Positions 35,114 through 47,909 of a DNA stretch of 58,000 nt are shown one piece after another (positions within the stretch are counted from its first letter, which is position 1; each line of letters starts with the position of its first letter). Below the pieces are notes generated by a model that saw only the letters and a program-made list of their open reading frames with translations, was not told the DNA's origin and ran no database searches. The translations under genes were made by a program, and so were the position numbers. Source of the DNA: Cryptomeria japonica (lineage: Eukaryota > Streptophyta > Pinopsida > Cupressales > Cupressaceae); NCBI RefSeq assembly GCF_030272615.1, contig NC_081415.1, positions 421,504,757-421,562,756 of the forward strand, read 5' to 3'.

Positions 35114-38100
35114 AAGTGATTTCATGGAATGTCATGGGCATTAATGCTCCTGACAAAAGAGGTAGAATTAAGCTTCATCTTGATTCTACAAAGGTCGACA
35201 TCTACATACTTCAAAAAACAAAGTTATCAGAGGAAATCTATCTCAAAACAATGGCTAAATGGACACAATTTGGATCTGCACATATGCAAGGTGCTGGGGC
35301 CTCGAGAGGATTGCTCACATTATGGAACCCTAAAAAGTCCAACTACTAGATCAAGATCATAATTGGCAAATGTTGAAAGTAGTATGTTATGATATGACCT
35401 TTATGATATTCAATGTGTATGGTCCTACCCCTTCTTAGGAAAAGAAATATTTATGGGATAAACTGACTCAATTGCTCCAACAACAAGAAGATCAGAATTT
35501 TCTCATAGGGGGAGACTTTAATGCAATTTTGTCTCATAAGGAGAAATAAGGAGGAATCTGCCCACCTCCACGAACTATGCAAGATTTTCTAAATTTCACC
35601 ACAGATAACAACTTATTGGATGTTATTCCCAATAATGGTCTCTTCACTTGGACTAATAGGAGATCAGGGTTTCTTCAAATTGCAGAGAGACTTGATAGGT
35701 TTTTTATACCTTTGGAGTGGCGACTAAAACAATTCAGTTATTCTTCCTATATTAGAATCAGACCATTTTCTTGTTCATATTGCACTTGAATGGCAAAATC
35801 AAAACCCAATGCCTTGTTTTGGTTCTTCTTTTAAATTTGAGCGTATGTGGTTTAGACATCCACACTTTCAGGCATTATTAAGGAAGTGGTGGGTATCTGC
35901 CCCTATATGCAGAGGAACAAAGATGTACCGATTCTTTAAGAAACTTCAATTTATTAAGGTTAAGGAAAAAGAATGGAATGGAAAGGTCTTCAAGAATGTA
36001 TTTGAACAAAAAAAAATCATTGAACAACAGTTGGAAGAAGTTAATCAAAATATAATCTCCAAGGGATTGGATCAACTTTTGTACTCTACATAGAAGGGTC
36101 TTCAAAGTGAGTGGGAAGAGGTTTGTAAGAGAGAAGAATAACATTGGAGACAGAAGTCTAGAGAGCTTTGGCTGAAGCAGGGAGACAAGAATACAAAAAA
36201 ATTTCATGCATCCACAAAAAAAGAAAAGCATCAAATGTTATATTCTCAATCAAGCATGCGGACACAGGGGTATTGATTGAAAATTTGGCAGATATTCAAG
36301 ACGAAGGAGTTAGGTTTTTTAAGAATCTTTTAGCCCCTGTACCTTCTGATTTAGATTCTTCTTGGAATGATAAAGTTGAGCAGTTACTGCAGTCTATTCC
36401 TCCTCTAATCATTGACTTGGATAATAGAGCTTTATTGGCCCCTTTCACCTTAGGGGAAGTCCACAAAGTGGTATTCTCCCTTTCCCCAGATAAAGCTCCA
36501 GGTCCAGATGGATTCACTACTCTCTTCTTCCAAAAGTGTTAGGATGTGATAGGGATAGACCTTTTGGCGGTAATGGAAGAATACAGGAAAAGGGGTGCAA
36601 TGTTAAAAAGTTTCAATGCAACAAATATTACTCTTATTCCAAAAACAACCTCTCCATCAACATTTGCAGAGTTCAGACCTATTTCACTCTGCAACACGAT
36701 CTATAGGATAGTAACTAAGGCAATTTACCTCAGACTGCATCATCTCATACCTAAGATCATCTCGCAAGAACAAGGGGGCTTTGTTCTAGGAAGGGAGACT
36801 ATGGAAGGGGCTTTAGTAGCACATGAGGTTTCACATTCTATCAATGAAAATCAGCAAGTAAATTTTGTTGTCAAACTTGACATGATGAAAGCTTATGACA
36901 GGGTTAAGTGGGAGTTTCTCTTTAAGGTATTATCTAAATTTGGATTCTTAGACAAATGGTGCAAATGGATCAAAGCCTGTGTCTCAAGTGCATAATTTTT
37001 GGTTCTAGTAAATGGACATCCCTCAGGGTTTTTTCAGGGTACACAGGGAGTAAGACAAGGTGACCCTTTATCACCTTTCCTTGTTATTCTTATGGCAGAT
37101 TCCTTTAGAAGAAGCATTAATCTTGAGTCATCAAAAGGGCTTTGGCATGGAGCTAGTCTTCCAGGTACTTCAATTGCAGTTACTCACTCTCGTTTTGTTG
37201 ATGACACATTGTTATTTGGTAAGTCTTCTCTAAAAGAAGCTAGGCATATTAAGAAAACTTTGGAAGTCTATTCATCAGCTTCGGGTCAAAAAATTAATGC
37301 TGCTAAGTCTAAGCTTTTCATTTTCAATACAAATCCAATTTTGTCACTAAAAATATCCAAGATTTTGGACTTCCCAATGGATCAATTGCCATCTTCTTAC
37401 CTTGGTATTCCATTCTTTATGGGGAAAAACAAATCTTCTTATTGGTTTGTTGTTATTGGAAGAATCAAGGCACGAATCTCAGCATGGAAAGTATGGTGGC
37501 TATCATTATCTGGTAGAATTCTTCTTATAAAGACAGTGTTAACAACAATACCGAACTACTACATGTATGTCCTCAAAGCACCTTCATATGTCATTCAACA
37601 GTTAGAGAAACTTGTAAGATATTTTCTATGGAATAGTAATATGACAAATGAAAGGAAAATCCCCTTAGTCTCTCTGGAAAATATGTCATTACAAAAGTCT
37701 CAAGGAGGAGTAGGTCTTCATAACTTAAAACATCGCAACAAGGCTTTTGGAGGAAAACTGATTTAGAAATTGTATACTAATCCTGCTTCAAAATGGTGTC
37801 ATATCATGCAAGCCAAATATTTGGACAACAACCAACCATCCAGAGTTTTGACAATTTTGGATCCTCCAAAAGGGTCAACTATATGGAATTTTATGATTGA
37901 TTCAAGAAGTCTAGTAACTAAGTATATTACATGGGAAGTCAATAATGGTTTCAGTGTTAACTTTTGGACAGACTCATGGTGTGGGCATCCTCCAATTGCT
38001 CAAATGGATAATATGGAAGATATTATGAATATAGCTATAGCTCACTGGGGTATAAAATTGAGTGACTATGTGTCAGCCGTAGAAATCTTTTTAGGTAAAA

Positions 38101-39382
38101 CAATATGGAAAGACATGGCTCTTCTTCCTATATCCAATCAACAATCCTCTTCCTTGGCAGATATCTTCTTGAATAAAACAGTTTTCTTGTCTAATAGGGA
38201 AGATGTGATAATTTGGGCAGCTTCTAAATCAGGGCAATATTCAATTAAAGAAGGCTACAAAGCCACACAATAGGGATGTAGCAGTAAGGTGAGTAGTCGG
38301 GCATACTCATTTTGATGGAATGATATTGTTTTTCCAAAAGCAAGTTGTTTTGCATGGTTAACATTGAACAAAATAATCCTAACAACAGATAGACTAGTAA
38401 AATTGGGCATCTCAAAAGTTTTCAATTGTGTGTTTTATGGCTTAGAAGAAGAATCAGTGGATCACTTATTTTTACACTGCACTTTTGCCTCTCAATGTTG
38501 GTTCTTCATCATGAATAAACTCCAAGTTCTTATGCCCTTCTTGAAATCACTTTGGGATATGTTTAACTCTTGTCCTCTTCTATTTTCATCTTCAACTTTC
38601 TCATGCATTTGGAAATGTGCCCCTGCTCTCATCATTTGGGCCATCTGGTGGGAGAGAAATAAAAGAATTTTCAGAAAAGAATCCTCCTCCCTGGATTGAG
38701 TTTTGGCCAAGTTGGAAAATTCGATTGCAAAAATCATAAATTCTTCTCTCTCTAATTCCAAGGAAAATCATTCATTTACCAAGTGGGATAAGGTAATTGT
38801 AAAATCATGGAATGGTATTATTATACTAATTGGGATTCCTCTGAATTGGTCATCAACTCATGTTAAATATTGGTCTTCCATAAAATCGTTACCCCCTGCA
38901 CCTAATTTCTTTAAGATCAACTTCGATGGCTCTTCCTGTTGAAATCCAGGGAAGTCGGGAATTGGAGTTTGCATTCGAGATCATCAGAGGAAAATGTGTG
39001 CTTTCCAAGAATCTCCCATCTCCTCGGGTACCAACAATTTGGTAGAGGCAAATGCTTTACTAGTCGGTCTGGTGTTAGCAAGGAAATGCGGTCTCTCCAA
39101 CATACATTTAGAAGGGGATTCATTAGTTATCATCAATGCAATTACATCAAAAACGTCTAAGACATGACACTTATCATATGTTTTAAAGCGTATCTGGGAT
39201 TTACTTGAGTCATTTACAGATCACATTGTTAGCCATACATTAAGGGAAGGCAATTTCGTAGCTGACAAATCAGCCAACATGGGTTGTGATGGCATTTCAG
39301 TTGAGTCTGTTAACTCTCCCATCAAATTGTCTTCATATCCGGAATTGCTTGAATTAGTACAAAAGGAAATTATAGCACTTTA
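35110..39382 (+). pseudogene. LINE B ORF2: endonuclease, RT, zf-RVT, RNase H
   Basis: MKVISWNVMGIN starts at 35110. The catalytic endonuclease Glu is lost (QKTKL instead of QETKL), but NVYGPT, GDFNA, ERLDRFF and ESDHFL are readable across frameshifts near 35340, 35745 and 36215. The RT has DKAPGPDGF, VKLDMMKAYDRV (about 36870), GVRQGDPLSP (37040) and the catalytic FVDDTLLF (37190). The zf-RVT finger has its second Cys changed to Tyr (CVFY, then HLFLHC, 38430). RNase H shows FDGSS, VEANAL, EGDSL and VADKSAN. Stops include TAG at 36541 (QKC-stop) and 37764 (LI-stop-KL), where Trp is usual, and TGA at 38938 within the GSSRGNPG-type box. Confidence 0.9.
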
Positions 39383-39403
39383 ATGCCAAATTATACCTCA
39401 ATG

Positions 39404-39525
39404 AGTACTCGCATGTATGCACTTAAAATGAAGCCTGTGGATTGTATGAATGATAGGACACTCGCATGTATGCACTTAAAATGAAGCCTGCAGATTGTAT
39501 GAATGATAGGACAGTGCGAGTACTC
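39404..39525. repeat. 53-bp tandem duplication inside an 11-bp inverted repeat
   Basis: Two near-identical units, 39408-39460 and 39461-39513, are bracketed by GAGTACTCGCA (39404) and TGCGAGTACTC (ending 39525). It lies just after the LINE B ORF2 stop. Confidence 0.85.
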
Positions 39526-39726
39526 CGAGAGGTTGATGATGTCAGCTCACACGGGGAAAGGAGATTTTTGGCTTCTCACACACTCCCTCGGTTGTGCTAA
39601 TGTCAGATGTTAATGCAATAAATTTTGAGTGTGGTTTTTAATAGTCTGACTAATTATTGCAACACAAAGATTGCCTTAATGCAATCCTTCCGGAAACTAT
39701 TTTTGTGTGGCAAGCTATTTTTTGTT

Positions 39727-39735
39727 TATAAAAGG
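39727..39735 (+). promoter_or_regulatory. TATA box
   Basis: TATAAAAGG, 73 bases before the ATG at 39808. A TGATGTCAGC word lies about 190 bases upstream. Spacing fits a start site near 39760. Confidence 0.55.
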
Positions 39736-39807
39736 AAACTTGCCTGCATTAGTTCACAATTATCAGCTGAAGTGTTTGAAAGTTTTAGCAATTCAGTGAG
39801 TGGCAAA

Positions 39808-40728
39808 ATGGAGAATTTTTCTTGCGAAGGTTGCAGGCAATTGCACTAGGAGTACATGTCATGGAACGACCGAGTGGCAGTGCGTATTGAAGAGCCCTCT
39901 GTGACATTCCATGGCCATATTAATGATGGGGACCTCGACCAACTATTTCATCTACAAACCCCGGGACTAAGGAGAGTAGTTAACGACTTCATTGGTGAGG
40001 AGATATTGTCCCCTCAAGCCAAAAGAATTTTATTTGCCTATCAAATTCTTAGTTCTTTTCTGTCCAATGCTTTTGATCTTTTGCAATCGATTCCTCTGCT
40101 CAAAATAGTGTTTTTTAAGTTGGTAAGGCTAGATGTGCTTGAATCTGCCAAGCTCTATGAAGCTTTGGCCAACTATAATCTGTGGCAAGGCTTGACTCTC
40201 CTAGGGGGTCTGTTTCCATGATATTTCATCCAAACTAGTCATGCATACATGGTGCTTTATGACCAAATAAAGCATTCCCTCGAAAGGCAAAATTTCCGCC
40301 ATGTGAAGAATGGCCTGCAACAACTTGGTAGACAATTGGACGAGCACATTGTGCACAGAGTCGGGATTAAAGTCGGGGCTCTTTTGGTGATTTTGGAGCT
40401 ATAAAATATCGACTCCAGACCGCCAATATTGCAACCAGCGGAAAGGGGATGGACTCCAGAAAGGGTGCAAGACCTTAATGCACCTTTGCATGACATGGCC
40501 TCGAGTTGGACAAATAGGTTTTCACAATTCGAAGTGGTAGAGGAGTGGGAGAATATTGCATCGACTTCAACGAGGGAAGCAAGGTCTCGACAGCCCATAG
40601 AGATAAATGTATGGGAGGTCATTTGTCGCCCACAAGAGGAAGTAGAGCCAGTGCGATGGGAGGATGACACTTCAGACCTCAATGCCCTCGAAAATGAAAC
40701 CCTGGATAATTTCGCCATGGAAGAGTAA
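39808..40728 (+). pseudogene. unknown ORF, interrupted by three stops
   Basis: From ATG 39808 (MENFSCEGCRQLH) one frame runs 306 codons to TAA 40726, broken only by TAG 39847, TGA 40219 and TAA 40402, with no frameshift. The first two thirds are helical and hydrophobic (SPQAKRILFAYQILSSFLS, LLKIVFFKLVRLDVLESAKL, LWQGLTLLGGLFP). The last third is acidic with Trp-containing motifs (ERGWTPERVQDLNA, VEEWENIAST, EPVRWEDDTSDLNALENE). No Cys/His finger or polymerase motif is present. I do not recognise the family. A TATA box lies upstream and an A tract 360 bases downstream, so it looks like a complete transcription unit from a transposon, an integrated virus-like element or a degenerate host gene. 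Confidence 0.5.
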
Positions 40729-41101
40729 AAAGACAATTTTTGTTTTTTGTTTTTTGGTACCAAGAATATTTCCTTGATTCAATGTAAAAGGGAATTCAAT
40801 GTCAGCTGATATGGCATGCTAATTTTGGCTACTTTTTTGATATTTTTGATATTTTGATATATTATATCAAATTATACATAGCAACTATAGGCTCCCCAGA
40901 AAAATGTATATTTTGATGAAGCTTATTTTGTAAAATTGGGTGACTAGACCCTTTATAGTGTAGGTTTGGATTTTTGCATTTGTATTCAAGCTAGGATTCA
41001 GAGTTTCCTTCCTAGTTCTTTCTCTGATGAGCTCTCGAACTAGGTTTTATAAATATTAATATATTAAGTGCTCGCCACTTTTTGTTTTAAAAAAAAAAAA
41101 A
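40729..41101 (+). other. 3' region ending in a 13-A tract
   Basis: Non-coding sequence after the unknown ORF; A13 at 41089-41101 may be a poly(A) tail of a retrocopied transcript. Confidence 0.4.
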
Positions 41102-41734
41102 TCTTCTTTCACATTCCCAAATACAATGATATTATTATTTAAAAATGCACTCGTGTAAAAGCATGCAAAATAAAATAAAAATCTCACGCTTATATAATTA
41201 CCATTTTCGTTAGATTCAAATTCTCATTTAATTTTGATCATTGTTGATATAATAACCATATCTAATATTAGATTTTTTAATTATTATTCAAGCTGGATTT
41301 TTCCAGACGTTTAGAGATTTATTTGAGGAATGGCACAATTCCTCAAGTTTTTATGCACGAAAGGGGTATTTGTTTGCACATGACTTTGGCATAATTGTAG
41401 ATTGTACCAATGTAATTAATATAGTAAAAATTTATTGTATTTTTGGTAGGAAGTTTGTATTTTATAGTTACAGTAACCAATAAGAAGAAAGTAAATCATC
41501 ATAAATAAAAAAATAAATATAGACTATCGGACTTTTATTTAAAAAATTTAATTCTACCATTAATTGGTTCAACTAAGTAAAGAATAAAATTGAATGATTG
41601 CAATAGTATCTTGCCTTAGGAGGAACTAACAATATTAACCCTAATTTATGTGATAATCTTAACATTTAAATTTTGTTATTGAGATAAATAAATTGTGGCT
41701 AAATAAATTATATGCCATAAATATATAATATAGT
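41102..41734. other. AT-rich spacer
   Basis: No feature seen. Confidence 0.5.
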
Positions 41735-41818
41735 GTTATAATGTTTACATTAGATTTAATTTGTTATAATGTTTACATTAGATTTAATTTGTTATAATGT
41801 TTACATTAGATTTAATTT
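41735..41818. repeat. three perfect 28-bp tandem repeats
   Basis: Units start at 41735, 41763 and 41791, each GTTATAATGTTTAC followed by ATTAGATTTAATTT. The copies are identical, hence recent. Confidence 0.95.
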
Positions 41819-42217
41819 GAGTTTATTTAAGTCCTAATTTGTAAATAAAATAAATAGTAAAATTTTATGTAAGTTAATGTTTTTATTAGATTGGGCACAA
41901 TCAGGTGTGGGGAGGGGAACAGATGCCGTTGTTGCACAGTTGGGTGTTCGTTGTCAGGGTGGGGTAGTGTGTGCAGGGTGTTGGGGTAGGCGTATTGTGT
42001 GGGGATTTGTTGTTTTTGGTCTGTGGGTTATCGTGGGTCAGGGTTCTGTGTTTTGTCGTCACTTTGTTTTGGCTCTGTGTGTGGGTGTAGTTTCTGGCTA
42101 TTCCGAGTGATTGGTGCTGCTAAGAATTGGTAGCTGGAGTTTGTTTAGATTAAAGAAGCTTGGGGGGGCTCTTCTTTCTCAGTTTGTTTTGATTAAGCTC
42201 TTTCTTCTCTTTTCAGC

Positions 42218-43649
42218 ATGGCAGATTGGGGTGGTTCTGGGGATGTGGTATCCCCAAAGACAATGTTTGCTTCTGATCCTTCTTTGTTGTTGCATGCTAG
42301 CGATGTTGATCCTTAGTCCAAACCCTTGAATGGTGAAACATCCAAAGGTACTTCCAAGATCAAGAAGGTTAATGGGTGCTTGGAAAGGAGCCTAGATCAC
42401 CCGATTTTGGTGATTCAACCTTAAATTATCTCAGAGGATGTTGATTACTAGAAAAATCACACCCTTATCCGTAAATTTATGGGGCTACGACTTTCTCTGT
42501 TGGTTTTAGAATCTTGGGCTTAGTGGGTTTGAAACCCGGAAGGAGAAATGGAGATCTTGGTATGTGTGAACAATTATTTTCTAGTTGTTTTTTCTTGCAT
42601 GGCAGATTAGAATAAAGCTTTTGAAGGAGGTCTGTATTTTTTCAATCGGGTCAAATTGTTCATTAAACCTTTACATGTGGGGTTTAATTCTGTTGAGGAG
42701 CTCCCCTCGTGAGTTCTTATGTGGGTTCATCTTCCTTATCTTCTACTTGAATTTTGGAAAAGTGATATCCTTCAATCAGTCGTTCTTTTGCTAAGAAAAC
42801 ATGTCGGATCTTCATCCTAAACACAAAATTGAAAGGTAATTTCTTATGCACGCATATGTGCTGAAATTGATTTAAATAACCCTTTGCCAGATTTAGTTGA
42901 AACATGTCTAGGATCTTCTTCTTGGGTCCAACAGTTGGACTATGCAATGCTACCCTTCAGATGCAAGTTTTCCATGAGTATGGGAATTTACAAAGGAAAT
43001 GCCCTCATTTTAATCAGTCAATGGTGACACCTAATGGCCCTTGCAAACCTGATCCAAAGAAGGATAAATGTAAAGCTCAATTGCAACTAGAGCCCATGGA
43101 TAAGGATGGTTTTGTACCTATAAACCCTCAAAATAGGGGAACATGTCAGAAGATGACATTGAGAGATAGGTAGATTGATTAGAACTTTAATCAGTTCGAT
43201 GTGCTGGATGATTGATTCAGGAGGAAGGTATTGCTATGGATCTATCCTCGAGTACTAAGGTTGTGGGGGGAAATGTAAAAGTACTTGGAGAGAGTAATGA
43301 TTCTATGCTACCTTCAATGAACCGCTAGGAAGTGCAGATGGATACTGACTTGCCTCCACAACCCCTTTGACGAGTTGAACCCTAATGGGAAGAGGATTCC
43401 AAAGGAGGGTATTATAGTTGTTAGTCAGGCCTCTACCCCATAAAAGGGATCATTTGACCTAGGGAGAACCGTAAGGCTTCTTAGGGGTTAGGCTTGCAGT
43501 AGAAATATTTAAAGAAAGGGTCTCTAGAGAAACCTTTGAAGATTGGTCATAAAACAAACCATGAAAAGGTTAAATTAACTAGTTATACATTGGTGGAATC
43601 TAGGTCTGTGAAAACCATTGATTCACATTTCTCCCAGTCTCATAAATGA
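42218..43649 (+). pseudogene. LINE C ORF1 (DUF4283-like, CCHC)
   Basis: The start ATG 42218 gives MADWGGSGDVVSPKTMF. The core reads FLVVFSCMAD, YFFNRVKLFIKPLHVGFN, MWVHLPYLLLEFWKSDIL and ISYARICAEIDLNNPLPD, with in-frame stops. After WVQQLDYAMLPFRC a frameshift leads into HEYGNLQRKC, the second half of a CCHC knuckle with His replaced by Asn (about 42955-43010). The C-terminal part has DGFVPINPQNRGT. The final frame ends SHFSQSHK with TGA 43647-43649, overlapping the ORF2 ATG at 43646. Confidence 0.7.
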
Positions 43650-46600
43650 TTGTGCTATCTTGGAATGTGATGCATATGAACAACATCCCTAGATAAAAGG
43701 TTGTTTGAGACTTGGTAGCTATTCATTCTTCGGATGTTGTCTTTATCCAGGAGACTAAATTGACTGTGGATGGTATGTTGGATAGAGCTCCTAGAATTTG
43801 GTCTCATATATCCTATCAGTGCATTGGAGTGCAAGGTAATTCAAGTGGGATGGATTTTTTCTGGGATCCAAGAAAGATGGTCCCTCTCTGGTGGATTGTG
43901 TGTCGCTCTTCTATCTCTATGATTGTTTCTAGCCTAGTGGTAGCTGAAATCTACATTTTTACTAATGTCTATGCTCCTACTGATTTATTGGGTAAGTCTC
44001 AACTATGGGAACACATCAGATATGTTTGATCTTTGGTGCCTTTTCTTCCTTGGATCCTAGTGGGGGATTTCAATGCAGTTTGTAGATTGGAGGCAAAAAG
44101 GGGTGGCATAGCCCAGTTTGATCCCTCTACTCTCCTCCTTAATGCTAATATAGATCATCTGAATGTTATTAATGTGAAACCAAATAATGGTGTCTTCACT
44201 TGGAACAACATATGGTGTGGTGAGGAGGCGATTTCTGAAAGGCTAGATCGATTCTTGGTCCCATACTTTTGGATGGGTGTCAATTGGTCTACCAACTCTG
44301 AGATATTGGATTGGAGGGGCTCGGATCATTAGTCGATCAAACTCTCGGCAGTTACCTTCGGAGCTTCAAAGAATCCTTCCTTCAAGTTCCAACTAATGTG
44401 GTTGTGTGATCAGTCTCTCCATGATTTGATGTATGTCTAGTGGTATGAAGGGAGACCTACACATGGTAGGGCTACGTACTCTTTTGTCAAAAGAATAAAA
44501 TATGTCAAATATAAGCTCAAACGATGGAATTTGTGATGTTTTGGAAATCTTAGCTCTAATAAAATGAATGCTCAAACTTGGTTGGATAGCATTACTCGCC
44601 TTATTTGAGATCAAGGAATTACCTTGGAGCTTGAAAGAGAGGAGACTTTAGTTGTTAAATATATGGAGGGATGGGAGGTTCATGAGGAGATTTTTTGGAA
44701 GCACAAATCTCATATTGACTAGCTCCAGGAGGGTGATAAAAATATGGCTTTCTTTCATAATTCGGTTAAGGCTAGACAAAATGGTAATCTCATTACTTCT
44801 CTTGTTACCTCTAAAGGTGTGTAGCTCTCCTCCAAAGGAGATATTTCCCGAGAAGCCTCCCAGTATTTTTTAGGCTTTATTTATAGAGGATTCTCCCCTA
44901 GCTCATGAAGATGAAATATCTATTTTTCCTTGAATCCCATCCATGGTTTCTTCGCAGATGAATGATGCTCTCATCTGACCCATCACACTTCAAGAACTTG
45001 AGGATGTTATGTTTCATATGAAAAAAGTAAGGCCCTACGCCCAGATGGTTTTCCTATTGAATTTTTTCAAGAATTTTGGGAGATCATTAAATTCAATTTG
45101 TTAGAAGTGTTTGAGGAGTCTCATTGAAACAAGCAAATGTTGAGAGCCTTGAATTCCACTTTTCTCACTCTCATTCCTAAAAAAGAGGGTGCAAACAAAC
45201 TTCACCAATTTCGATCCATTTCTCTTTGCAATGTTGTTTATAAAATTGTCACTAAACTGATTATAGACCATCTGAAGGTGTGTCTCAATGCTCTGATTTT
45301 TGAATAAGGGGGACTTGATGTTGGTTGGCAATTTTTTGATGGTATTGTAATTGTTGTGGAGGCTATTCACTCTATGGTGACCTCTAAAGATAAGGCCATG
45401 TTCATTAAACTTGACATGGAAAAATATTATGATAGAGTTAAATGGGCGTTTCTTCAGAGGATCTTATTAGATTTGGATTTTTTATGGAATGAGTTGATTG
45501 GACCATGAGTTGTGTTTGGACTCTACCTCTTTTTCTGTTTTGATCAATGGTAAGCCATTTTATTTGTTTAGTTCTTCAAGGGGCCTCATATAGGGAGACC
45601 CGCTATCCCCTTATTTGTTCATCATCATGACTGAGGGGCTCGATAGATTTATTCATTTTTGGTTTCAACAGGGACTCATACAAGGTTGGAGATGGTCAAA
45701 TAGTTTACCTCTTGTTTCCCACCTCCACTTTGTAGATAATATTGCACTAATGGGTGTAGCTAGAATTAATGAAGCCACTAACTTAAAGAGAAATTTGGAT
45801 ACTTATTTAGCTACCTCAGGAACAAAATAAATGAGAACAGGTCATCTATATTTTTCTTTAATACTCCTAGTTTGATCCAAACACTATAATTGCTCACATT
45901 CTTTGATTTTAAGTTGGTTCCCTCCCTCTGGTTTATCTTGAGATCTCCCTTGGGTTGGGTGTCCATCGAAGAGGGTTTTGATAGGAGATTTTGGAAAAAA
46001 TTTGCAAAAAGGTCAATCATTGGACCTATAGATGGCTTCCCACTGTTGGCAGGGTGACTCTTTCAAAGGAAGTGGTGCAAGCTATGCCCTTATATAGGTT
46101 CTTTGTTAAAGTGGCTCCTTCTAATTTTATCAAATATTTTGATGTGCTTTCTAGCCTTTTTTATGGTCTAGTAATCTTCTTTCCTCCAAGTGGGGTTTGG
46201 TTCATTGGGACATTATTTGTAGGCCAAAGTAGGAAGGGGGTCTTGAGCTCTAGTTAGCTGGGCTAGTTAGTCAGACCTTATTTACTAAGTTGTGCTGGAG
46301 GTGGTGCACCTATCAGGACCAATTTTGGGCCAAAATAATTACTCATAAGTACCTTCAGGGGATTAGTGGGTCTAGCGTGCCTCATTGTACCTTGGTGGGG
46401 AAGGGATCTATAATTTGGGATACCCTTAAAAGAGGAGATAAACTCATCAAAGATGGCCTTTTCTGGATTTGCAACAAGGGATATGTTTCTCTATTTTGGT
46501 TAGATTCTTGGGATTCTTATCTCCTAATCATCCATGAATTCCCTCATCTTTAATCTCTTTGTAACATTATGACCATTGTTGGATGGAGTATGGTGGAGGA

Positions 46601-47904
46601 TTTCAAGACTATTAAAGTTACGGGTCAAATTGAGGTGACTAGTTGGAAGGACTCTCAAATGTGGCCATTGGGGGGTACCATGGAAGATCATCTAGACTTG
46701 ATTAGGATCTTAGCTAGAAGACCCTGCAGTTCTTTGAAGGAAGGGGATATTCTTGCTTGGGGCCCAAAATCCAAAAGCCAAGTTCTCAGTTGCTTCTAGA
46801 TATAGAGAATTGGATAGGCAATTGCATGGTATTGAGTGTGTTTCTTGGTGGAAGCAGATTTGGAATAGATTCTCTTGGCCTAAGTGTAAATTTTTCATTT
46901 GGTTGATGATCCAAAATAAGTGTCTCACCTGGGTGCAAGCATGCTTTCTAGGTTCCTTCAATCTGTGTTTTGTGTAAAAACAATGAAGAGTGCATTTATC
47001 ATCTCTTCTTTTAGTGTCAATATTCAAGAGAGTTTTGGCATCTCTAGTGGCCATCATAGAATCATTCTTGTGTCTATGCAACCTCTCTTGTTGAGTTTTG
47101 TCAAAGGGTTGGTAGAAAGCTAGCCAAGACCGCTTTCCTCTAGGTTGCTTGGGATATTGGCCCTACTTTCATCATCTAGAACATTTAGTTGGAGATGAAT
47201 CGTCGGAAGTCTCACATAGGAAGTAGTTACTTGTGGAGAAATATTGTTAGCAGGCTCTAGGTGGCCATTTCAGCTAAGTGTGATCTTTTAGCTATAGTGG
47301 ATTCTAATGATTTGGATGTTGTTAATAATTTGATGTTGGTGGGAAATGGGCTAGTACACTCAATTAATAGGAGATAGATGTGGGAAAACTAGAAGATTCA
47401 TGGGGAGGGGTGATGGATCCCTCCTCCTAAAGAAGTTTTGAAAGTTAACATGGATGGATCCTCCAGGGGAAACCCTGGGCATGTAGGACTTGGGGAAATT
47501 TTGTGTGATAGTGGTGGTGGTGTTGTGTTCTTCTTTTCCACCTATATGGGCAAATATTCTAATAATCTCATGGAGGCTCTTTCTCTTCTTCATGTGATTG
47601 TAAGAGGATGTTCTTTAGGCTAGCAAAGAATTGACTATGAGTCTGAATCTCAGATTGTGATTGATTTGCTAAATGACTACCATTTGGAAGGTGCTAGCTA
47701 GAAGTTAGCTTTAGTAGTCAAGCAGATTTTGAATATGTGCAGTTTGGTTGATCATATCTCTTTTCTTCATATTCATCGAGAATGGAATAGGATGGGTGAT
47801 TGTTTGGCTAAATGGGATTGATTCTAAGGGCCTGGATAAGTGGGATGCTGACAATTGGGAGTTATTTCCCCCTAAGAATTATAAGACTCTAGGAAGGTTA
47901 ATTA

Positions 47905-47909
47905 TGGAA
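47905..47909. repeat. target-site duplication of the solo LTR, left
   Basis: TGGAA, identical to 48304-48308. Confidence 0.85.

Larger units (their letters stand above)
32690..39530 (+). mobile_element. LINE B, near full length
   Basis: ORF1 (32690-35113) and ORF2 (35110-39382) are both present with all expected domains in order, followed by a short 3' region with a 53-bp duplication. It is the most complete LINE in the window. About a dozen stops and at least four frameshifts show it is not active. Confidence 0.85.

Noticed and set aside
39808-40728. Endogenous pararetrovirus coat or movement protein
   Set aside because: Promoter-like upstream sequence is suggestive only; no zinc knuckle, protease or RT motif is present near it.
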